From Lojkania enalia (Eukaryota > Ascomycota > Dothideomycetes > Pleosporales), in NCBI GenBank assembly GCA_010094045.1, contig ML986611.1, positions 248,001 through 312,000 of the forward strand: a DNA stretch of 64,000 bases, in the 5' to 3' direction. Positions 58,390 to 64,000 of the stretch are shown piece by piece (position 1 is the first letter of the stretch; each line of letters begins with the position of its first letter). The notes under the pieces were generated by a model. The model was given only the letters and a program-made list of their open reading frames with translations. It did no database searches and was not told the origin of the DNA. The translations under genes and the position numbers were made by a program.

Positions 58390-59136
58390 CAGCCGGACTG
58401 CGCGCTAATCTAAATCCTGAGATCCTGGGGATCGAGATCTTAGATCTCTGAACCGCTCGACACCTTCTATTCTGACATCAAAGGTTGCATCTCGATAAGT
58501 TGTTGCAGGATAGGGGGAAATAATGTACCGGAACGCTGCGATGGCATTGCGTGGCTCAAGATCGTGTTCTATCTTAGGCCCTCTGTAATGGCCAATGTGC
58601 ACTGAACTTACTGAGATATCTAGGTTTGAGAGAAGCATTGCCGGATATCTAATCGAGGTGACCAGTCCTATGGAATCGAGAAGGCAATGTGTGGCTTTAT
58701 TGGCCAAAAAACCTTGCGTTTGATTGGCGGATGCAATAACGTAGGCGTACCCACGTTATACATAAGGTCAACTTCCAGCGCTCTCGTTATCTATCCTGAA
58801 ACAATTTTGTCTCATCCAACGTCTACCATTCTTCAATTCATATCATCACCTCATAGGCTGCACAGTTTTGTGCAAGTCATTCATTTCTTTCAATGTCGCT
58901 CAACATGTATTCACAAACCACAACTTCATCTCTACACTCCACCATTCGCATCAATTTTCTTCCTACTTCCCGTCGAGCCACAACCCGCTCTCCTCCACGC
59001 ATTCCAACCTCCAACCTCCAATCTAAACCAACCATCCATCACCTATTTTCTCCGTTTGCTGCTCTCAACCCTATATAAATCCTCCCCACAAACCCTTCCT
59101 CCTTAAACCTAGCGCAATACCATCCCCGCAAACTAC
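58390..59136. other. intergenic; one unassigned minus-strand frame
   Basis: A minus-strand frame of 100 codons (58707-58405) has protein-like composition (RNAIAAFRYIISPYPATTYR) but no recognisable family. The rest is a pyrimidine-rich leader of the gene at 59137. Confidence 0.4.
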
Positions 59137-59586
59137 ATGAACGATCCTAAAACCTCATCCCCCAAACTACCCAAACCCGCCGACAAACCGCTACCCATCC
59201 ACCCTCTCCTATCTCCCTCCTCTCGCCCGCTAACATCCCCCCCAACAATCTCCTACATGCCTACGTCTCTCCCTTCCACACTCTCCACGTCCCTCCCCAG
59301 TATTCCGGAGTCCCGCACAATAACTTGCCCCATCTGTCTCCATACCGAGAAATATGTGCTCTATGATGAGCAGGGCAATAGGAAGGCTGCCGCTTGCGAC
59401 GCCTGTTTCCACACTTTTCGCGCGAGGGAACGGAAGGAAAGGGAGGGGGGATGGTTGACGAGTTTTCCGAGACTACTAGAGGAGGAGGAAGGGGTAGTCC
59501 TTAGGATTGGGAGGGTGTTTGGCCGGAGGAAGGGGAGTGGCGGGAAGAGTATACGGAGTGTGATGGGGGTGGAGGAGAGGAGATGA
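59137..59586 (+). CDS. small CX2C-CX2C putative zinc-binding protein
   Basis: A single frame of 149 residues. The N-terminal 60 residues are Pro/Ser/Leu-rich and likely disordered. Cys64, Cys67, Cys87 and Cys90 form CPICLHTEKYV...AACDACF (CX2C-X19-CX2C), consistent with a single zinc-ribbon or zinc-knuckle. A charged, basic C-terminus follows (FRARERKEREGGW, FGRRKGSGGKSIRS). No signal peptide or membrane segment. The function is unknown: a nucleic-acid or protein-binding role is only a guess. The first ATG in frame is preceded by a long C/T-rich leader (58900-59130) as in expressed fungal genes. No introns are needed. It could be a lineage-specific gene. Confidence 0.6.
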   Translation: MNDPKTSSPKLPKPADKPLPIHPLLSPSSRPLTSPPTISYMPTSLPSTLSTSLPSIPESRTITCPICLHTEKYVLYDEQGNRKAAACDACFHTFRARERKEREGGWLTSFPRLLEEEEGVVLRIGRVFGRRKGSGGKSIRSVMGVEERR

Positions 59587-60189
59587 GGCTAAGATAGAGC
59601 GCAATACTGCGATGTTGCTTAGATATTTGATAGACCTTGGATTGCTGATGATGTTGGACCTCAGCCTCAATCTTTGCTTCGATAAGATATCCAGTCAACA
59701 GTACACCTTCATATATACTAGCTGCAGTGGCAAAGTGTAGCACACTCTTGCAACAAAACGCTCAGATATATGACAGGGACCGTGAAACAGAGTATCGGGA
59801 CGCAAGGACACCAGACGCAGTAGTTTACACTACCTACGAGCCGCAGCTACATTTAAGCGGTGTATATAACCTGTTTCATTCAAGATTCGTTTGTTGAGCA
59901 CTTTTGGGTGACGAATGAGCTATCTCGACTTGGGCTCAGTACAACGTACAGTGCAACACGTAATACAGCATACAAGTAGCCGCCATTCAACCACAATGGC
60001 GGGTATCTCGCCGTTCCCCCCTGTTTTCTCAGAATTTCTCCATGATTTCGTCTACAGTTCCTAGCACTATAGACTCAAGACAAATCTTCTACACGACGCA
60101 CTTGCAGACGCTCTTTGCTAGTTCCCTTATATATAAGTCCCTTTCTTTCTTCCACTATGAGCTATAATCACGCAAGCTTCCAAGGATAG
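59587..60189. other. intergenic, no supported gene
   Basis: Nothing recognised. A TATATAAG-type sequence near 60129 lies 50-100 bp before the start of the phosphotransferase relic. Confidence 0.45.
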
Positions 60190-61496
60190 AATCTGTTGCG
60201 CAAAGAGTTCGGCAGCGACGTAGGGGCTACGTGCGACGCCTTCTTAGCCCAAGCACTATGGCTAACATTGTTATTCGAAGGAAGCCAAGATTGATCCCAT
60301 CCAATACGACCCAGGAAGTCCTTTCAAGTACAACAACTTCGTTTACTGCATTAATCTACCCTCGTCTCCATCCATTGTCCGCAATGGTAGCAGTGATGGA
60401 CCGCTACAGCCTGGCACCACCCCGCCACCAGAGGTTGCCAAACAATTTTATCATACGACTCACTAATCCTAATGCTGAGGGAACAAATCCACATACCTGA
60501 GTGGAAAATGAGGCAGCCATCATTTCTGTTTCTGTTGCTTAATGGCTTCAAAACACACGTTGTTCCTTCCGTGTATAGCTAGGGAGGCGCGGGATGCCGC
60601 CATCCTCACAAATCTGCATCCTCTAGGAGCTACTTAGGTAATGCCAGGACGCCAGTCAACCAAAATTTCGGTAGCATGCCCCCCGGGAAAAGGAAAGCCA
60701 TTTCTTGCTCAGATGGCCGATTTTCTGAAGGCTTTGCAAGACTGAAGACTTCCATGCAGCTTTGAACAGTACGGCGGGGTGGCATTTGATACCGCTGGCT
60801 AGATTGTGAGCGCGATGATGGCGAGTGTGCGCAGTGATCCTCGCTATTGTACGAGGACTACTTCAGAGACCGGCTAGAGTGGCCTCTGCGGCAGACGGAC
60901 AGCAACGCTTATATTAAGGGATGGCATGCAAATGAGGTGAGAAAATGCCTCAAAGCCTTCGTCGAGAGCGGTGTCTCGACTCAGTCCAAGGCCTTGAATC
61001 GAAACATGGCAAGACTATTGTCCATGCTGACTTCAGCAAGCAGATTCTTATTTCGCTATGGGGTCCGATGTTGCAAGCCTCACGCTGCTCCAATTTACAG
61101 CCCCGGACAACGTTCTCTACCATGCGTCCACCTGGCGCAGCATAGTGTCGATCGATTACGACTTCGCGTGCATATTGCATCCGTCCCATGAATGTCCCAT
61201 CCCCCCCCCCCCCCCCAGTGGTGCTGGATGCCAATTTCAAGGCCGCTCAAATATTGAATCTAGCGAGCTGACAGCGTTACGGGACGCAATGCTTTATGAC
61301 TTTCCTTCGTTGTTGGCTAAGGACACTAATAGGCGGGGTGATATGGGATGTTACTGGTGTTTGGGAGGACGAGTTGGAGATACTCGACAAATTACGAACG
61401 AGAACCATCAAAGTCATTAAGAATGTTGCTGATGTTGATGCTATTCTTTGTTCCATCCTTTGGCGCGTCACAAATTCGGAAGTCCTGCGGCTGTAG
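60190..61496 (+). pseudogene. decayed phosphotransferase (APH-like) gene
   Basis: Segments of the fungal aminoglycoside-phosphotransferase-like family appear in order but in changing frames. KEFGSDVGATCDAFLAQ near 60199-60250; PIQYDPGSPFKYNNFVYCIN near 60296-60355; IIRLTNPNAEGTNPHT ending in a TGA at 60498-60500; YEDYFRDRLEWPLRQTDSNA and IKGWHANEVRKCLKAFVESG at 60847-60975; the catalytic-loop motif KTIVHADFSKQ near 61005-61035; IDYDFACILHPSHE near 61150-61190; SNIESSELTALRDAMLYDF near 61250-61300; and ADVDAILCSILWRVTNSEVL near 61430-61490. These enzymes transfer phosphate to small molecules or share only the kinase-like fold. Several stops, frame changes and a C16 run inside the frame make it non-functional. 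Confidence 0.72.
61201..61216. repeat. poly-C tract (16 nt)
   Basis: A run of 16 C inside the phosphotransferase relic, between HPSHE and the GAGCQF segment, where the family normally has a non-repetitive sequence. Prone to slippage and sequencing error. Confidence 0.9.
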
Positions 61497-64000
61497 TCTG
61501 CTGTCGTAATACTGAAATGCAGGAATGAGAATAAGCCTGAGCTCGTCCAGCTATTTGATCATCTGAGATTTAAATTCGCTTTCATTGGCATGGAAAGCTG
61601 TGGAAGCCTTGATACAAACATCTGCTCATTACCTAGGGAGTAGGAGAATGCAAGATGCTGGAAAATGTAAAATTTTTCATTCAGTGTCATCAGCATACCA
61701 GCTAGTTGGACGTTATGCAAGTTGAGGAAATGCAACCCAGTTTTATAATTTTCGTGGTGGTAGCAACAATGTAGTGAACATTAGTAACAAGTTCATTGTA
61801 GATTATTTTCTACCGTCATGATATATTGCGATGAATCTACAAGAGCAATCGGTTGACCTTTTGCTCTTTCCATCTACGCCTTTCTTTCTATCCGAACCCC
61901 CTGCTAGCAGTATGGATCCGTTTGGGTTGCTTGTAGATTCAAATTTAAGGTAATGTTAATGAGCCGCTAAGGTTAAAACTGCTGCGAAGAGACTCCTTTA
62001 AAACACTGATAATCTACTTAGAAAAATGTTGCTATACCTTAGCAAATAAGGATGCCTTATTAAAAGAAATTCTTTTTGGAAGCACTGTTATTACTACTTT
62101 ATTTCATTTAGATTTTTGCGGAGCTTGTAGTATTACAAAGCAAATCTACAAGCAACATAGACAGCGCCCATTTGCAGATGCGCTCTCCCTTCCCTCCCCC
62201 CCCCCTCCCCTCTCTGCGTGAAACTAACTTCCCCACCATGTCTTCCCTTTATCGTCTCTCTGAGATAACATTCACGCCCTAATATGCCTATAAGAAACTG
62301 ATACTGATAAACTTGATCAGCGAGCTCACATGCCTAGGCCCTTTTTGACCCTACATTTCGCGCCTAATGGCCTTGCTGTATTGCGATGCCGTGACATAAG
62401 ATGGGGCGTTGAGAAGTATGTTGATGGGTGTAACAGATGGATGTGTTGGTTGCAGAGTGGCAAAGCTCAGCACCAGCACGATTCGAAAAGAAATCATAAT
62501 ATGAGCTCTTCCGGGGACCCTCATTCAATTGTTTCATTTTACTGTCTCAAAATCTCGCACTTATCAAGAATTCCGATCCCATCCATTACGATATTCGTCG
62601 CCGGCACTTATCATCTGGAGGTCCGCGGTTATGTATATGGATCCCCATGCTGGCGGCATTCTTAAATCCCGCACGCCTCGCTCACCCTGCTCGTCCTTGC
62701 ACACTTCGTAATGGAGATTAGAGACCTACACTTCTATTCCCCATCCCATCCCGCTCCGCATCGGCGCATACCCCCACCCATATATCCTCTGCCGATCACA
62801 GCAGCCCAATCTCCAAAGCAAGGCCCGCGATGCAATGCCCGCTCCTATTCCAACGCCGTACATCCCATAATACTACGTTACGGGCAAGTAGCCGCCAAGC
62901 TCCGCCGCGCCCTGCCGTCCGACCGTCGCCTTTCGCGCGGGGCCAGTCGAAGAAAAGTCACGGTTGCGAGACCTGTGGCAGGCGGGAGGCTCGGCGCGTT
63001 GTATGGGGGAGCTTGGCGGTGTACCTGTGCGATGCAGAGCCCTTTGGTGTGTACAGTTGCTAGTCGTTCATTCCTAACCTTAAAGAAATGAATTATCGAG
63101 GCTCGACTTCCCACTGAGATCCCCTATCCCTCATCATCCTCGTGCTAGGCACATGCTTTGCTATTCTGAAATGCCGTTGCCGCGATGTACCGTTTCACTT
63201 TACGCCTTGCTTGGCACTCTGCGTGCTCCGTCGTACATAGGAGGACGGAATCTCTTGGCGCCACCCGGCCCCCTTTCTCCTCGCTTGGCGGCCATCTAAA
63301 TGTTTCCATGGCGATTTCTGGGGAGGGAGTAATTGCATTCCAAACTCGTGGGTGATTATTTACGGCCCTGTGACCTGCCTAGTGCTACATACGGATGGCG
63401 AAAAGCGCTGTTTGATCGAGAGGAAACGGATTGAAACGATGGTGGGCCCTTGGCGGAAGACAGCACATTGCGGATACACGTATGGTATTACGAGGCAAAA
63501 GCGGTTCGGTTGGTTCGTGGTGAGATGGAGGCGACTTGTGAGTCGACGATGTAGCGAATATTCCGCCTTTTGTCTTGCCTTGCTTTGCCTTGCGGTACGC
63601 GCAATTGATCGCCTCTGCTTATGTTTTGCTATCGAATTCTCTCCTTTTGCGCTTCTACTCAAACAATGAAACCTGTGAGACCTAAAGCAGCAATGTGACT
63701 GATTTTTGAAAAATTGTGGAATAGGCTGTAGGACATTGGATGAGACAAGCACTAAAATCGGACAATTTCCTGACGTTGGATTTTGCTTTTGATTGTTAAG
63801 CATATCCTTTCGGGGGATTGTAGATCGAGCGGATCCCCCATGCAAGATCGCCAGCCCAGGCGCCAAGCGAATATGTGCAATCTACCACAACCGCTCGTTG
63901 TACATTATGAAGGACGAGAAAGGGAGGAGAACGCCCTGGATTCCGACCGGAAACGGGAATTTCTTACGCGGGGGCGAAAACAAGGTATTCCAGAAAAAAT
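61497..64000. other. terminal gene-poor region
   Basis: No gene supported. A pair of exact 14-bp inverted repeats lies at 61926-61939 and 62143-62156. A plus-strand frame at 62711-63091 and a minus-strand frame at 63866-63360 (168 codons) lack motifs. The stretch SHGCETCGRREARR near 62950-62990 faintly recalls a Zn2Cys6 start but lacks the remaining cysteines. Confidence 0.45.
61926..62156. repeat. 14-bp terminal inverted repeats, 231-bp unit (possible MITE)
   Basis: GTTGCTTGTAGATT at 61926-61939 is the exact reverse complement of AATCTACAAGCAAC at 62143-62156. The unit is AT-rich and non-coding, as expected of a small non-autonomous DNA transposon, but no target-site duplication flanks it. 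Only one copy was noticed in this window. Confidence 0.3.

Noticed and set aside
62711..63091. Possible Zn2Cys6-like start (GCETCGRREARR)
   Set aside because: The remaining four cysteines of the cluster are absent and the frame ends soon after.
63360..63866. Minus-strand frame of 168 codons near the window end
   Set aside because: No motif, no splice context, composition like random AT/GC-balanced sequence, and the plus strand has repeated TTGCCTTGC units.

Overview
The window is nuclear DNA of a filamentous ascomycete (Pezizomycotina). The genes have short introns of about 46-140 bp with GT..AG ends and CTAAC/CTAAT-like branch sites. The protein set is typical of that group: a Zn2Cys6 regulator, a cerevisin-type protease, a BEACH protein, a Rom2-type RhoGEF, V-ATPase subunit c', PkaC2, haspin and Ssk1. 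No operons, CRISPR arrays, rRNA or tRNA genes could be supported. Species cannot be fixed from the sequence alone. Splice models below were built by hand from reading frame, splice signals and family knowledge; no alignment was run. Layout: two gene-dense core blocks lie within sparse accessory DNA. Accessory block A (1-20.9 kb) holds an ankyrin protein with a fungal NLR-type N-terminal domain (minus strand, 3091-1857), a sugar-porter MFS transporter with a doubtful 5' end (4241-6947), a heavily decayed neutral trehalase (8093-9815), an intact Zn2Cys6 transcription factor (13338-15554), and a local family of at least five BTB/POZ genes or fragments, all of which look broken (10737-19960). Core block 1 (21.0-32.0 kb) is a divergent pair: a vacuolar subtilisin (minus) and a 2673-residue BEACH/WD40 protein (plus). 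Accessory block B (32.0-42.1 kb) holds a decayed HET-domain gene, a frameshifted F-box-like gene, a small secreted protein with ten cysteines (38844-39190) and an intact EthD-like dimeric-barrel protein (41108-40386). Core block 2 (42.1-57.1 kb) is compact: Rom2-type RhoGEF (minus) divergent from V-ATPase c' (plus), then the PKA catalytic subunit (plus), haspin kinase (minus) and the Ssk1 response regulator (minus). Accessory block C (57.1-64 kb) has one small CX2C/CX2C protein, a frameshifted unassigned coding stretch and a decayed phosphotransferase (APH-like) gene. Working together: Rom2 (Rho1 / cell-wall integrity), PkaC2 (cAMP) and Ssk1 (osmotic and oxidative stress to the HOG MAP kinase) are three signalling regulators within about 15 kb, next to a V-ATPase rotor subunit that acidifies the vacuole where the subtilisin acts. 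This closeness may be chance. In the accessory blocks the main theme is gene birth and death of fungal repeat families (BTB, HET, F-box, APH). Some substitutions in the trehalase relic look like G-to-A (RIP-type) change. The most unusual observation is the BTB array: three members carry a conserved Cys/His-rich insert between the BTB half and the C-terminal half.
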